This document shows positions 12,944-25,700 of a stretch of 64,000 nt of DNA, one piece after another. Every line of letters begins with the position of its first letter. Positions within the stretch are counted from its first letter, which is position 1. Position numbers and translations under genes: made by a program. A model generated the notes under the pieces. That model ran no database searches, was not told where the DNA came from, and saw only the letters and a program-made list of their open reading frames with translations. Source of the stretch: Diplosphaera chodatii (lineage: Eukaryota > Chlorophyta > Trebouxiophyceae > Prasiolales > Stichococcaceae). The stretch lies in NCBI GenBank assembly GCA_032358165.1, contig JAALGY010000032.1, positions 186,001 to 250,000 on the forward strand, read 5' to 3'.

Positions 12944-13509
12944 CTGCTGCGCTGGCCGTGCACGAACTAGCGGCAGCAGCCAGCCACGTGCAGTTAGGCT
13001 GCCACAGGCTCAGCCTAGTGGAGAGAAGGGTTATGCAGCACTCCTGGGATGGCATAGGACGGACTACCAGCTCAGCAGACGTCTGAGGTGCCATGTACGG
13101 ATGGATGTAGACATCAAGTGCCTGCATGCAGCAACAAGTGATCAGGAATCTGTCACCTCGTTTGGGAGCGAGGGTGAGGCCTACTGTGCAAATGATCATG
13201 TGTATGTACAGGAGCAGCTTCTTTGAGTCCTGGGGTAGGCGATGTGATAGGGTGTTGGGTCCAGTGCCTTCATTCCGCTCTGACCTCGATGTGTTGCATG
13301 TCCGCCCAAGCACTTCATTCCCAGACACTGTGGTCCTCTATCTGAACGTCTCCACACTACGAACATCAGGTGGACACTTTCTAGACGCCTCTCAAGGCAC
13401 TATTCCATATTACAGCAATGAACTATCTGGAGTTTGACAGCCCTGAGGCGCCATTCATGTATACAGCTTGGAGCCGCCTGACATCAAGAGCTGCTGTGCA
13501 GAAGCCAGC
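12944..13509. other. Convergent gap between FBX1 and X2
   Basis: Tail-to-tail spacer with no convincing exon on either strand. A long minus-strand open frame (13328-12447) mostly overlaps the 3' exons of FBX1 and is treated as a shadow. Confidence 0.45.
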
Positions 13510-15215
13510 TCAGTGTGTATGATACTCCTTTGGACTCCTTTTAAAACCAGAAGGGTGGCTAGTCGGATGCCAGATGGCAGGTCTACCGCAGCACTCCCCC
13601 GATGCTGCACACTGTAGGGGGCACCCAGCCACCTCACCTCCGCAGGCCATGCACCAGCCACTCAGGCCCCACCCTGCTGGCGGCGCCACCGCTTCGCCCG
13701 CTTCCGCTGGAACTCCGCCACGACTTCCGCGGTCCTCAGCATGCACGTCCGGTCCCGGCCACTCGAGCCCTTCGGGTGCGGGCTGCACTGACCACATCAC
13801 TGTTGGCAACCTGCATCAGTGTCAAACAAATCTGCCGGGGACCTTTGGATACATGTGCATCCATCTGTTAAGGGTCATGAGACATGGCATGTGTGATGAA
13901 CGGAATGGATGAAGAGCGAGTGGAGGGCCTACCGCCCCCCAGTCGGGCAGCTTCATCTGCACGCCAGCAAATCTGCGCAGCAGGCCGAAGGGGCCGAGCA
14001 ACGCAGCCAGGCCCGCGCCGGTGCGCATCAGCGGCGCATCCCGCCTGACGAAACCGAAAGCAGCATCGTCCTCAGGTCCCTGCGCACACAATGCAGCACA
14101 CATTGAATGGAGCGGGCCGGTGATGCTAGCATTGCAGCAGCGCACGGGCACTTTGCGACATCTCAGGCGGTTGCATCCAGGTCGGGTGCTGCAGCCGCAC
14201 CCGGTATGTGAAGGGACCAAACCTTGGCCTGGGTACCTTCGGGATCTGCGGGCGACAAGATGAATGCCGATGAGGCACTGCCAGCTGCTAGGAGACTGCG
14301 AGGTGTGGAGGCTGGTAGTCATGGCTCTCACATTGTCGCAGGTCACCTTCGATGGGTCCCCCTCAGACTGCTCCGACTGATGGGCGTTCCACCATGCCGA
14401 GCAGTGGCTGGCAAGGCCCTCAATGATTGAGGGCATGCAGCTCCTCCATCTCGTCTTGCGTGAAGCCGTCGCGCTGCGGTGTGCAATGCGCCGCTGTGAA
14501 GCCCCCAGCACATGCTAATGAGCACCGACATTGAATGGGCAGGGGCTGCAGGCATGTGCACAACAGTGCACGGCTGCACAGCTCTGCTGTGCCAACAATC
14601 AGCACCGCAGCACTCGCGTATATACGCACAGCTGGGTTCATGGCAGTGGCGCACCCCGGCCTCCTGAAGAAACGTGGCAAGCAGCGTGTCGACCTGCTGG
14701 GCGACCCAGACCGCCTTCTTCATGGCAGATGGTGCGTCTGGTTGCCTGCGCCGGCACCACTACTATTGAAGGTGGTCTAGCGCGGGCACAAAGCAGACTG
14801 AGATGCGCAGACAGAGATGCGCAAACCAGGTGTCCTTCAGCGCGGGCTTCAGTGACGCCTCAACCAGCTTCTCGTGTCCACCGTGCTCGTGGCTGCTGCC
14901 ATATGATTTTGAAGTTGATTTACAACAGTCGTCCGGCATTCCGGAGTGCTGGTTCTCCTGCGCATGCGCATCAGGTGATATTGATGGCGGCGTGGCCATG
15001 GCACACGAACTGCAGCTGCGCAAGCACTCGCAGGTACCTTCCGTTTGACATGGCACAGCCGTGCTTACCAGCTCATGATCTTTGCGTGCCTGTGGCTGCA
15101 ACCCATCAGTCCGAGATGCAGTGTTTCTGCGCAGCCGTCGTGAACGTGGACGCCTGCGCACCAGGCGGCGTGGCCTTGGCGGCAAACAAAACGAAACTGC
15201 GCTGGCACGTCGCAT
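13510..15215 (-). pseudogene. X2: X-family pseudogene with two frameshifts
   Basis: X2 is a close copy of X1 with the same exon order: Arg-rich N-terminal exon from 15215, 14723-14655 (MKKAVWVAQQVD), 14473-14347, 14245-14201, 14079-13936 and a last exon from 13782. Three lesions stand out against X1 and the AP2-X gene. The 41-residue exon is 127 nt instead of 123, so the frame shifts after EELHA and stops at once. The donor after the 48-residue exon reads GC instead of GT. The last exon lacks 2 nt after AEDR, so the ancestral stop (13664-13662) is missed and an unrelated tail runs to about 13510. Splicing could rescue one lesion but hardly both frameshifts. It diverges from FBX2. Confidence 0.75.
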
Positions 15216-15742
15216 GCCAGAGCACTTCCTACGCGGGCTTCAGGCGGATGTGGAGGAAAAGCATGCTCAGGAGGTCCGATGTGCTCCTGATTGCAATATG
15301 CTTGATGATGCAGCAGCCTGGGATGCAAGGTGCCGCGAGATGCCCTGCCTGAATCTTGCCACCTGCCTCGAGCTTGCCGCCAGTTATTGGCTGAAAGACG
15401 GCATTCAGATAACGGTACTGTCTTTGCTGTCGGACGTTGCCTGGAACTGCAACAGCTCAGCTGCTTCCTTGGGACCACAGCTAAAAGGTTTCATCAGGCA
15501 GTCCACACTGAGGGTGCGCACAAGATTGGCTCATCAGGTGCTGCCAGCTGGTCCTCCATACATACAGTTGCTCAGGAAGCAGGAACTGCACACTAACGCT
15601 CTCACCTTTTCCCTTGATGAGTGCTATCAGTGTGTGTGCCCAGGTTCATTGAACAGCGGCAGCGCAATGATGAACGAACTGGCATTGGCATGATGTGACC
15701 ACCGCACAGAGGAAAACGCTGCAATCACGCAGCGTATACACC
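15216..15742. promoter_or_regulatory. Shared 5' region of the X2/FBX2 cassette
   Basis: About 530 bases between divergent starts. It is recognisably related to the 5' regions of the other two cassettes (for example GCAGCCTGGGATGCAAGG near 15310) but more diverged and longer. Confidence 0.4.
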
Positions 15743-18700
15743 ATGCAATCTTGTCGCAGCCGCCATGCAAAAGCTGAGCACCTGCCAGGAGAGCTGCTGG
15801 AGCGGGTGCTGGCGCACGTGTCATTCCAAGAGAGGTACGGTTGAAACAGTAATGAAGATGCCCAGGCACGGTTTGTATGCTCCTTGTGAATGTTCGGTGC
15901 ATGTGGCAACAGTCCTGCTTTAGCCAAGCAAGCAGCCATTACATTGCAGGGTCGCGGCTGCAGCCGTGTGCCGTGCCTGGCACATGCACCTATCGCAGCG
16001 CGGCCTGCTGCTATGGGAGGCAAGACAATACCCTGTGTCTGATGTGCCAAACCAGCCACGTCCAACACCTGACGTTCTACACATTGCCCTGCAAAGCTTT
16101 GTACAGCTTCAGCCGTCTGGCAGTGCAGGCAGCCAACATTCAGGAGCTCGGAGGAGAATGCACCTTCTTTGAACTTTACAACGAGCGTGATGTGACTGAG
16201 CTGAAGCTGCAGCGGTTTCTGCCCCTGTTGCGTTGGCTGTGGCGACATGGCAGCGGATTGCTACAGCTGCAGTGCAACATTGGCTTTGAATTCTGGGTAA
16301 TTTACTGGCACATGGGGTCTGTTGCAGAGTGCAAAGCTCTTCGTGCACAACGCCACTGTGCACCCAGTGCATGCAGATCTATCTTCCTGGGTGCAACGTT
16401 ACAGCACATGGCAAGCAGACCATGCGCACCCCAGTTGGTTGGTGGTCACATGGGCTGTTTGCCTGCACGTATGCATAGTGACGTATAGAATGGTCGCCAT
16501 GCTAGAGTGATTTGCCGGAGGACCATTCGCTGGCTACGGTCCTAACGACCCTTGCTGCGGCAGCACCCTCGCTGCAGGTGACCAACACAGCCCCTATGGT
16601 TTTGCCATGGTCAGCATGAACAACAGCATCCATGTGCATACATCTGCGGTCGACCAAGCCATGTACAGTGGAAAAAGCTATGCAGTCTAGGTCAGGTGTA
16701 TTGGCCAGCATGAGGCAGCAGCCTTGTGCTGCAATCCACCTCATCTTTGGTCCTCATTGCAGGCGCTGCGCCTGGATTGTGTCGCCAGCTGGAACCTGGG
16801 CACCAGCAGCCTGGTGGCCATTGCCAGCATGGGCGACCGCCTGCGGCAGCTGGCCCTGATGGAACTGGAGATCGTTTCAGACGACAGCGTCATGGCGGCC
16901 CTGGCGCAGCTGTCCATGCTGCAGGTGAAGTAGCCACCCTGACAGGCAGGGTCATCCCAGAAGAAGAGGAAGAATCGCTTTGAGCTCTAGCCATGGCACT
17001 TGAGGGGTTGAGGCGGACACATACGACCCTGCTGCTGCGCAGGCTGACCAGAGGAATGTTGTCAGCAAAGTGCCAGGCTGGAAGGCTGTCAGTGCGTGGT
17101 CATACCTGCCCTGCAATTTCACAAGTCTAAATGTCAGATTTCTGGCTGCAGGATCTGGCTCTGGTTTTCCAGGATGAGAACAGCAAGGAGAACCAGCAGT
17201 ATCAACAGGGGGAGTCGAGTCAGCGGCCTGCGCCTGAGGCACCTGACTTGATGTGGCTGCTGGATGGCATTGCAGTTGCCTGCCCGGTGCGCAACTGGTG
17301 TATTCAAATTCTATCCCATGTAGCATGATGCGAGCTCATCGGCCAGGGTACATACGCAGATCGTATTGAGTTGGGCGAACCCGCACGAAGAATCTGCAGA
17401 ACAGCTGCTTGCTTGCTGAGCTGAAATTAGGCCCTATCTGCAATCTGTCCGCAGGCGTTGCAGACACTTGCGCTTGGCCACTGCCCTGGATCCGCAGCCG
17501 ATGTCCCACGTTGGTCAAAAGTACCAGTGCATGGGGACCCCATGCCAGCGTCGATCTCAAGGCTCTCAGCGCTGAGCAGCCTGATGCTGCACAACATCGT
17601 CTGGGAGTATGCCCCCGATGGCTTGCCACACCTGCCCCAGGTGCCGTTTCCACTGGGCTGCGCTACAGCAGTCCGTCCCTCTCGTAAAGAGAAAAGATGC
17701 CACTTACTATGGGCCGAGATGACCTTTCCATCGCAATGCTTCTGCATGCTACCTATAGTTGAAGCTGGGCCACATACTAGGCATAGCAACAGTGCAATAC
17801 TTTTCCGAGGCCTCATGTGGGTTGTGCAGGCACCTAAGTCAGGACCTACTTATGAATGCGCAATGCAGATTGACAACAGAACTCGGGCTGGCCATTTGAT
17901 TTTCCACAACTGCCTCACTTGCTTCTGAATAATGCTCTGCAGCTGAGGCGGCTATCCATGCGCGGCGATAGCAAGGAAGCAAGCATGAATGAGCCAGACT
18001 TCCCGCACCAGCTCAGCACCCTTTCGGCTTTGGAGGCATTGCAGGTGCTTGACTCCCAGGCAGGGCCTCTTATGTCTCAATGTGAAGCGAGCGTGCTGCT
18101 TTATCTGGGCCATGATTCGCAGGGGCAATTCATATCAGCGTGGCCGCATGTGCTGCTGGCCGCGCTCCCATGCAATGTCCACGACGATCTGCATAGCAGA
18201 ACCAGCAGTGTCAGCCAAGGTCTCCTCATGACTTATCTCCCGCGCAGGTGATGCTGCCACACTGGCCAGGTCGGTTGCCGCATGGCCTCACTCAGCTTGT
18301 GGTGTCACCCCTGGATATGACTAGTGTGGATGCACCTGATCATGTTGCATCCGGGGCCTTGTTCCTCCGGCTCTATGTGCCACCGCTCTCCGGGCTGCGC
18401 CATCTCGCATTCCACGGCATGAAGGAGATCGGCGAACGCTACCTGCGTGAGGCCTGCACCGTTGCTCGGGCTCTGCCAAACTTGATCAGCCTACATCTGG
18501 TGCGGTTCCTGCGGCCTCTCGTCAAGCAGATGTTTGCATGTGGCATGCATTGTCATGAAGCTTCCACATCAAACACTAGCAGTACAATTGCGATGGACCA
18601 TACACAATGGTCACACAATGGTCTATCAGTCATACAGTACCAAGCACTCATTTGATCCCGCCCAGTTTGGTCGCAGGTCAACTGCAGCATTTCGTCCATA

Positions 18701-19663
18701 CCGCCATATCTGTGCGAGCTGTCGCGACTGCACCTGCTCAATCTGTCACACAACCAGATGCTGCAGCGAGACGGCTGCAGACATCTGGCACAATCGCCCC
18801 TGCACAAGGTGCTTTGCAGTAAGGCTGTCATGTGGTATAACAGCACCTAGCATAATACCACACGCTGCCGACCATGCAGTCGTGTAAGACCTGGGAACCT
18901 TGGTGTTTCGCCTAATTACGGCATGCTTCATCTGTGCCGTGCTCTGTGCAGTTGGCATCCTGCAGGTGGTTAGACCTACGCCGCCAGCGGAACAAGGCTC
19001 ACCACTACAACTCCCTTCCACTTGAGTGAGCATCGCCATTGCTCACTTCCAGCTGGAGCTGCATGCTGTCTTTTACAGGGTGTATGCTGACAGCAAGTCA
19101 TGCGTGACCCTGCGCTTCAAGTTGCATCACAAGCAGCAGCAGACATGGATACAATGGGGTGTGGTGCCTTGTGCAGCCCAGGCACATTGGTGGCGTTTGC
19201 AAGCATGCCTGCCCTGGAGGAGCTGGCACTTCCGCTCATCTGCAACGATACGCCGGATGGACCAGTATTCCCTGATGAGGTGCGAACAGAGACACCGTTC
19301 ATCAGCCATCATTCGCCACGCATCTGGCTAAGTGTCATCGCTGGCCCAGCTGCTCTGGTGCGATGCAGTAGCACTGATTCGCTTTGCACAGCACACAGTG
19401 TAGCACGACCGTGAGACACGCAACTTGATTGCATTGAGGCGCGTTCTAATCCCGAAGCCTTCCATCTGCAGGGCCAAATCCAGACGGCCCAGCTGCAGCT
19501 CGTGCAGCGCCGGGGCCCGGCTGTGCCGCCCATTCGGGTTGTGCTGGAGATGCCCAAATCAGATCAGTGGGGTGCGGTGAATGTCGAGCTGCCGTTCAGG
19601 GAGGTGAACGACGTGCTAGGGATGCAGCTGGACCGCAGCATTGCACAGGGTGTGCCGCTGTAA
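15743..19663 (+). CDS. FBX2: divergent F-box/leucine-rich-repeat protein
   Basis: Supported exons: 15743-15834, 15950-16100, 16213-16296, 16506-16577, 16763-16924, 17152-17286, 17455-17640, 17943-18044, 18248-18499, 18677-18808, one or two between 18952 and 19279, and 19472-19663. Phases match except around 18970-19180, where I could not choose the splice sites. The F-box reads AEHLPGELLERVLAHVSFQE, then VAAAVCRAWHMHLSQRGLLL, nearer to the common algal F-box than FBX1 and FBX3 are. Leucine-rich repeats follow: FLPLLRWLWRHGSGLLQLQ, LSALSSLMLHNI, ELSRLHLLNLSHNQ, MPALEELALPL. There is no detailed match to FBX1 or FBX3 beyond this plan, although it occupies the same place in its cassette. It probably acts as an SCF substrate receptor; the target is unknown. 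Confidence 0.75.
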
Positions 19664-20040
19664 AGACACGTCAAGTGTTCGTACTCTGAGACGCCTATCG
19701 TACACACATATGTACATCTCAAAGCCGTTGGAGCCTCACACTGTTCGCTCGTCCATCCTGCCTATCTTGTAATGCCCACCTAAACACTGCCTGATGAACA
19801 CATGTATGCCCAGCATTACAACCCGAGATGTGTGACTGCGTGTCAGCTTCACTCTATCAGTGGACTTCAGAACTGCTGCATTGGCTGGGTAGAGGCGCAG
19901 GCACAACGCTGGTGACCATCGAATCTTGCAGTAGGCATGCTCAATAGCGCCCTGAAGCCTCAAAAGGGCGGTTCCCCGATGCTGGTCAGAGTGAGGGCAT
20001 CTGGACTCTTCAGGCCAGTTGGTCAGGCATGAGGCAGGAC
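19664..20040. other. Convergent gap between FBX2 and X3
   Basis: Tail-to-tail spacer. The FBX2 stop codon lies inside a TGTAA pentamer (19659-19663). No exon is seen. Confidence 0.4.
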
Positions 20041-22393
20041 TCAGAACCTTTCCTGATACCACCCCTCCTCGCACTCGACCCAAACGACACCGTCTCGGCG
20101 ATGGCGGTCCCCATCAGGTGGAGGCTGCAAAGCCACACTGCTTCTCAGTTACGATGTACTGAACACTCAGCTTTGACATGCCTGCTGGGACGGTTGCCTA
20201 CACAATCGCATCTGGCGAAGGCGACTGAGGCAAAATCCCTGATGTCAAATAGGCAGAGGAGATCGGAAATGAGGGCCCACCATCGCGATGTCGGGCAGCT
20301 GGTGCTCATCGCCGGCAAACTTCTCCAGCAGCAGGAGGGGGGCTTTGCAGGTGGACAGGCACCCGCCGTAGCGCATCACGTCGGCGTGCGGCCCGATGAC
20401 GCGGAGCGTCTCTGGCGGGTCTGCCTGCTGGAGATACCCATGACTGTATCCCCACCCGCCAGAGGCCTCGGGGCCCTGCGCTGACAGTGCAGCGCACAAA
20501 GCTGAAGAAGGGCGGGGGCTGCAGCAGTGCGAGGGGCAGCTGGGGTTTCAGCAGGCAAATTCTGTGTTGTGTGCTGCATTTTGGGGTGCTGCAGCCGCAC
20601 CCGACGACATGTGGGAAGGAGGAAGCTCGGAATATGCGGTGGCGGCATCTGCGCGTACCCAAGTGCAGACCGGTCAATCGCTGCCAACTCTGCAGCAGAC
20701 CACAATGGAACGTGCATGGGCTCTGGCCACAGCATTTCGGAGCCCACCTCGGATGGTGGCCTGCCGGGCTGCTGCGACTGCCACATGTCCAGGTAGTCTG
20801 TGAAGAAGTTGACGTAGGCCTTCTTGATGGTGGGCAGCTCTTGCTTCTCTGCCGGTGTGAAGTCGTTAACCTGCGGAGTGCAGTAGGACACTCGAAGATC
20901 ATGCATGCAGAGCATGTGCACGCAATGTCAGCAAGTGGCAGTGCGCTGCAGAGCGCGGCACAAGAGGTTGCAAAGTCTGCGCTGCAGGAAGATCCGGGTG
21001 AGCACCGCAATACACAGAACAGACGTGGGTTTGCTGCAGCGACGTACCTGCCGATCATAGCTTGCGAGCACCATGACGGCCTGCCGGGTCGGCCAGTCTT
21101 CGGCCGGCATCCCGCAGCGCTCAGCCACCAGTGGACCACGGGGCACATCGTCCTGCGTATCCCACTCGGGTGGGGCCTGCACAGACACTGCTGCTGTGTG
21201 CTGGAATAGTTCAATTTTGTGCAGCACTGCTGACCTGCCCATGAGGACCTCTGCCTGCACATGCGTATCGTACAAATTCAGAGGCAAAAGGGAGTTGATT
21301 GCAACGAGAGGGGGACATACCACCACCGCTGGCAGGTCCCACATTGCTTCAGGGCCCAGCCGCAGGGTCCGCATCCAGGGGTCGGAGTATTCGGCGATGG
21401 CGGTCTGCAGGACGCAGCCGCTGCGGTCCCAGCTGCTGCCACGCCGACCCTTGACGCGCCCCACGGATCTGTGCGCGCCGGCTTCTCGAGCTCGTCTCTG
21501 CACTCACAGCGCAACACATTGTGGAAGGGGAAGAAGGCCGCGCCTGTGTCTCGCAGCAGTGCAAGGCAGGTGTGCAGCAGGTGTTGGGGGCGCGCGCCTT
21601 GTGGGGCTGCGCCTGCAGCCGCAGATCTCTGTGCTCATGGAAGCTGGGCAGCGGCACCTCCGGCATCTGCACGCAAACACAGGTGCAGCCTTGTCAAGCG
21701 CCGGCACTCATGCCAGACACTGCCAGCAAGGTGTGACGGCAGGCTGTCGCCATGCACAGCATGATACAGCCCCACCTCGGCATCGGCTAAGGGTTTGTTG
21801 GGGCGCTTCCGCTGCAGGATCTCGCGGTATCTCGTAAAGTGTATGACGAGGCGCTTCCTGATGCTGGGCAGCATGTCTCTCTCTGCGGCCGACCACTCCT
21901 GAATCTGCGGTGCAGGGTAGGACCTTGTGAACATCACGTGCTGAGCAACTGCATTCTGTCCCGGACAGCATGTGGCAACGTGCTACAGTGTGAGGCTCAA
22001 GAAGTGGCGTCCTGTGGGAATGTCCCAAAGGAGCACCGCACTGCACAGGGCAAAGCTGGGCTCGCTGCAACAGTAAGGCACCTGCAGATCTTCCTTGTAT
22101 TTGGCAAGCACCGCGTCGGCCTGCCTGGTGGGCCAGTCGTCCAGCATTTCAGAGCGCTGGTCCTCCTGTGCACCAGGCATGGCCATAACACACGGTGCAG
22201 CTGCGCACAGACGCACATACAAGTCATCCAGCTGGCTTACCAGATCAGGAGTTGCGCGCGCTTCTGGCTGTAAGCCAACAGTCGGAGATGCATCCTTCAT
22301 GCCTACCCAGAGTACACGTGTTCGCCGCCTGCGCACCAGGCGGCGTGGCCTTGGCGGCAAACAAAATGCAACTGTGCTGGCACGTCGTCGCAT
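20041..22393 (-). CDS. X3: X-family protein with two X units
   Basis: The N-terminal exon 22393-22082 starts like X1 and X2 (MRRRAS, then FCLPPRPRRLVRRR) and ends in DDWPTRQADAVLAKYKEDLQ. Unit 1 continues with 21904-21776 (EWSAAERDMLPSI), an exon from 21666 (MPEVPLPSF) and an exon ending WDLPAVV near 21320. A second helix exon follows (DWPTRQAVMVLASYDRQ, ending near 21050). Unit 2 then has 20870-20748 (NDFTPAEKQELPTI), 20648-20601, 20475-20281 (65 residues, starting GPEASGGWGY) and 20124-20041 (PPPDGDRHRRDGVV, stop). Unit 2 and the N-terminal exon are firm, while unit 1 between 21666 and 21100 has uncertain splice sites. The duplication of the whole unit in one gene is clear. X3 diverges from FBX3. 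Function unknown. Confidence 0.6.
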
Positions 22394-22715
22394 GTCAGAT
22401 CATATGCTAACGCATGCTTGGAAGAGATGAGGATGATGAGCATGCTCTGGAGGTCCAATGCTCCCTTGTCTGCAAGGCATTTGGTAACAGCAGTCTGGGA
22501 CTCGCTCAAGGGTGCTGAAAAGATCACAGAGAAGCGTCCAAAACCGTGCCAAAGCTTGCCGCCAAATATTGTCTGAAAGTCACGGCATTCAACCAGCGTT
22601 ACTGTCTTTGCTGTCGTAAACGGACGTTGCCTGGAGCTGCAACACCCCAGCTGTTTCATCGGAACCACAGCTGAAAGTTCTCAATCATCAGTCCACACTG
22701 GGGGTGGGCACAAGG
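22394..22715. promoter_or_regulatory. Shared 5' region of the X3/FBX3 cassette
   Basis: About 320 bases, clearly related to the X1/FBX1 5' region over most of its length. It separates two divergent starts. Confidence 0.5.
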
Positions 22716-25700
22716 ATGGCTCTGGGTGCAGCCAGGAAGACATCCATGAGTGAGCTACCACTGGAGCTCCTGCAGGACATCTGCAGACTGCTGGAAGACC
22801 CCGATGACCTTGCGAGCGTCCATTTGGTGGATACCAGGCGTGTGCGCCATCAGCATGCAAGCGCCTCTAAGAGCCTCTGCCAAGTGTGCTACGTGCTGCT
22901 GCAGCCATCAACGTAGCACGCTGGCCCAGCAGTGCACTGGACACAGAGTGAAGCGACGATGTGTCGTCTGGTGCAGGTTCTGTGCCGCAGCACGATCCGC
23001 ACTGCACAGTGCGCTTCCGCAGAACCCCGGCTTCTTCCAGCTGGCGCTGCAGCACCAGTACCCGCTGCGCCATCTCTACACCGCCATGCTGCCTTTCTGC
23101 GACTTGGCCTCGTACCTTGCACAGGTGCAGGATGGTGACATGACACACCTGTTGTGCATCAGTGCACATTGAGGTTGGTCAAGTGCGGCAACGAAAGGGT
23201 GGAGTAAGCAGGATACATTGGGCGTCTGTGCTGTGGCAGGCGCCCAGCAGCCTGACGTCTTTGGACATTGCCGAGCGATGGGATCATGCAGGAGCAGAGC
23301 AGGACGCCCCGCTGAGTGATGTGCTCCAGGGCATCTCCAGCCTGCGCCGGCTGTCCTGCAAGGTGCACGCACCTGATCCTGTACGGCGTCTGACTGACGC
23401 TCCGGACTTTTTCTGTGGCAGCTTCGACGCGGCCTGTGCATCACCCTGCTCCTAATAATGCGCTCCTGTAAATGCTCAGCCTTCCTGGCGTTTCGGTTCA
23501 GGTGGTACATACATGTACCCAAGGCTTTAGATTCAGCTGTGCCATGTTGCCCGACTTGAGTTCAACGCACAGCTTCAGCAGCGCAGGACACCAGGTCTCA
23601 GGGACTATGTATGGTAGGCAAGGCTTGCTGCCTCTCCACAGGTACCAACGGCCGTGGAGGACCTCGACTTCCTGAAGCCGCACCTTGCTGACTTGCAGTC
23701 CCTGTCGCTGGTTATGGCTTGCGAACATCCCAATTTTGAATCTTTCCAGGTGGTTGGGCTAATAGTTGCAGTGTGAGGTGCATCTTCTGGAATGCATGCA
23801 TGCCTCACACTGCCTATGAGTGCACTTACTACACATGGCATAGCACATGAAGCTCAGTCATCCATTGAGGCAAGTAAGAGCTCACCATGCCTGCAGGGTT
23901 TGAGCCACCTGACGAACCTAACGCATTTGACAATCGACATGTCTGGTTCAACGATCTACGAGCCCCTGAGTGGCATCGCTGGGCTGACGAAGCTGCAAGA
24001 TCTGCACATTCCGGACCTGCTCGACCCGCCAGTCTTCTCAGCGCTCAGGTACTTGAGGTGCTGTCAAGTGCAATTAAACGGCATGTCCTCCACTGCAGAC
24101 ATCCTCGTTACGGCCATGCTGATATACAAACTCGTCTTTCGCAGTGGCTTGACTGCCCTCAGCCTTGGTGACCTCAGTATTGACCAGCCGAGTGGCGAGG
24201 ACGATGAGGACATCGCAGCACTGGTGGAGGCGCTCCCGCAGCTCCTCAAGTTGAGCTTCGTGTGGTTCGCAGCGTCAGCAACCAATGCAGGTCAGCAATG
24301 CAAGCCCAACCAGGTGTTGCATCAAGGACTGGTGCAGTGCATATCATCACTTTGATGACATGTCACTTGCATACGTGCAGCGCACACCGCAAGGCTTGCA
24401 CTCCACGAACGCACGAATGCAATAGTCCAAGTGCATGGTGGGTGCTGAAACTGCAGGGCTCTGCCGCCTGTCAAGACTCAAGAACCTGCAGCAACTCGGT
24501 TTGACAGCTTCCTTTGAGGGCTGCAGACACGACGGCTTGGTTGCAGCACTTGCCACGCTGACAGGTACATGCTGCAGTGACTCGCACGAGATCGAAGCTG
24601 CTGGGACATGGATTCAGCTGTTACTGGTGGAATATGCTGCGGGCTGTTCTGCTGCCACCAAGGCTGCACCTGCCTGCACTGATTTGGACATGAACACTTA
24701 CAGTGGCCATTGTGTTGGTGCAGACCTGGCATCGCTGTATCTGTCATACTTCCCAGTCAATGCGTTCTTGACGCAGCAGGCTATGGCTGGTATTGCTCAG
24801 CGCACCATGCTCACAGCTCTGCACATACCTTACCTGGTGCCCAGGGACTATGGCAGGTGTGGATGAATGCATGACAGCATATAAGGATGGCATCGACCGC
24901 GCAACCGTCTTCACGATTGCTGCATTCATGAGCAAAACTCTGTTGATGCAACTGTGCAGCAGCCAGGTCCTCAGACCTCCTAATCTGCATGTACCATGGG
25001 TGTCAGGGGCTGTAGGAAGTGAGCGTGCAATGCCAAGCCGTCTGACCCTATGCGAGTTGTACTTGCAGTGCAACCAGGGACATGCTCCAGGCACTGGGTC
25101 CCCGGCTGCAGCATCTGACAATAGGCTATGCCATTAGTTATCAGAAAACAGCCTACCAGTGCACGCCACAGGACACCCTTGCGCCCTCAATCCTCAGGCA
25201 CTGTCCGCAGCTGGCGCAGCTGACATTGGAGCACGACTTGTGGCCCGGCGACACTGCAGAGGTAGCCGCATCAGCAGCTGAACACACGCCTAAATATAGC
25301 AACCCACTGCAGCTGCCTGAGATCAGATGTGTTTCGTGTGCAGGGAATGGTTTGTGCGTCACTGATACACTGCACCCAGCTGTTCCTGGTGTGCCCTTCA
25401 GCTGCAGAGGTGTGCTTGCGACCACACATTGAGCACACTGCTTCTTGTGCACAGTCATGCAGCAGTGTAGTTGTGCCTGCGTGAACTCACTGACCCACCA
25501 GCTCGCCCCTGCCTTGCCGCTGTCACAGCACACCTTTGGATTGCAGGCGTCAATGCTGGCGAGTGTTCAGTGGCTGTCCCACCTGCACATACAAGTGGGT
25601 TCAGACCGTTGGAATGTGTGCAAATTCGAGGACACAAGCCTCACGTCAGTCGTCGAAGGTGTGTGTGCCAGAAACATAGAGTTTAACATCCCTCAAGAGC

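Noticed and set aside
12447..13328. Minus-strand open frame of 293 codons
   Set aside because: It overlaps the last two FBX1 exons, which are conserved in FBX3. Its sequence is low-complexity and has no homologue at FBX3.
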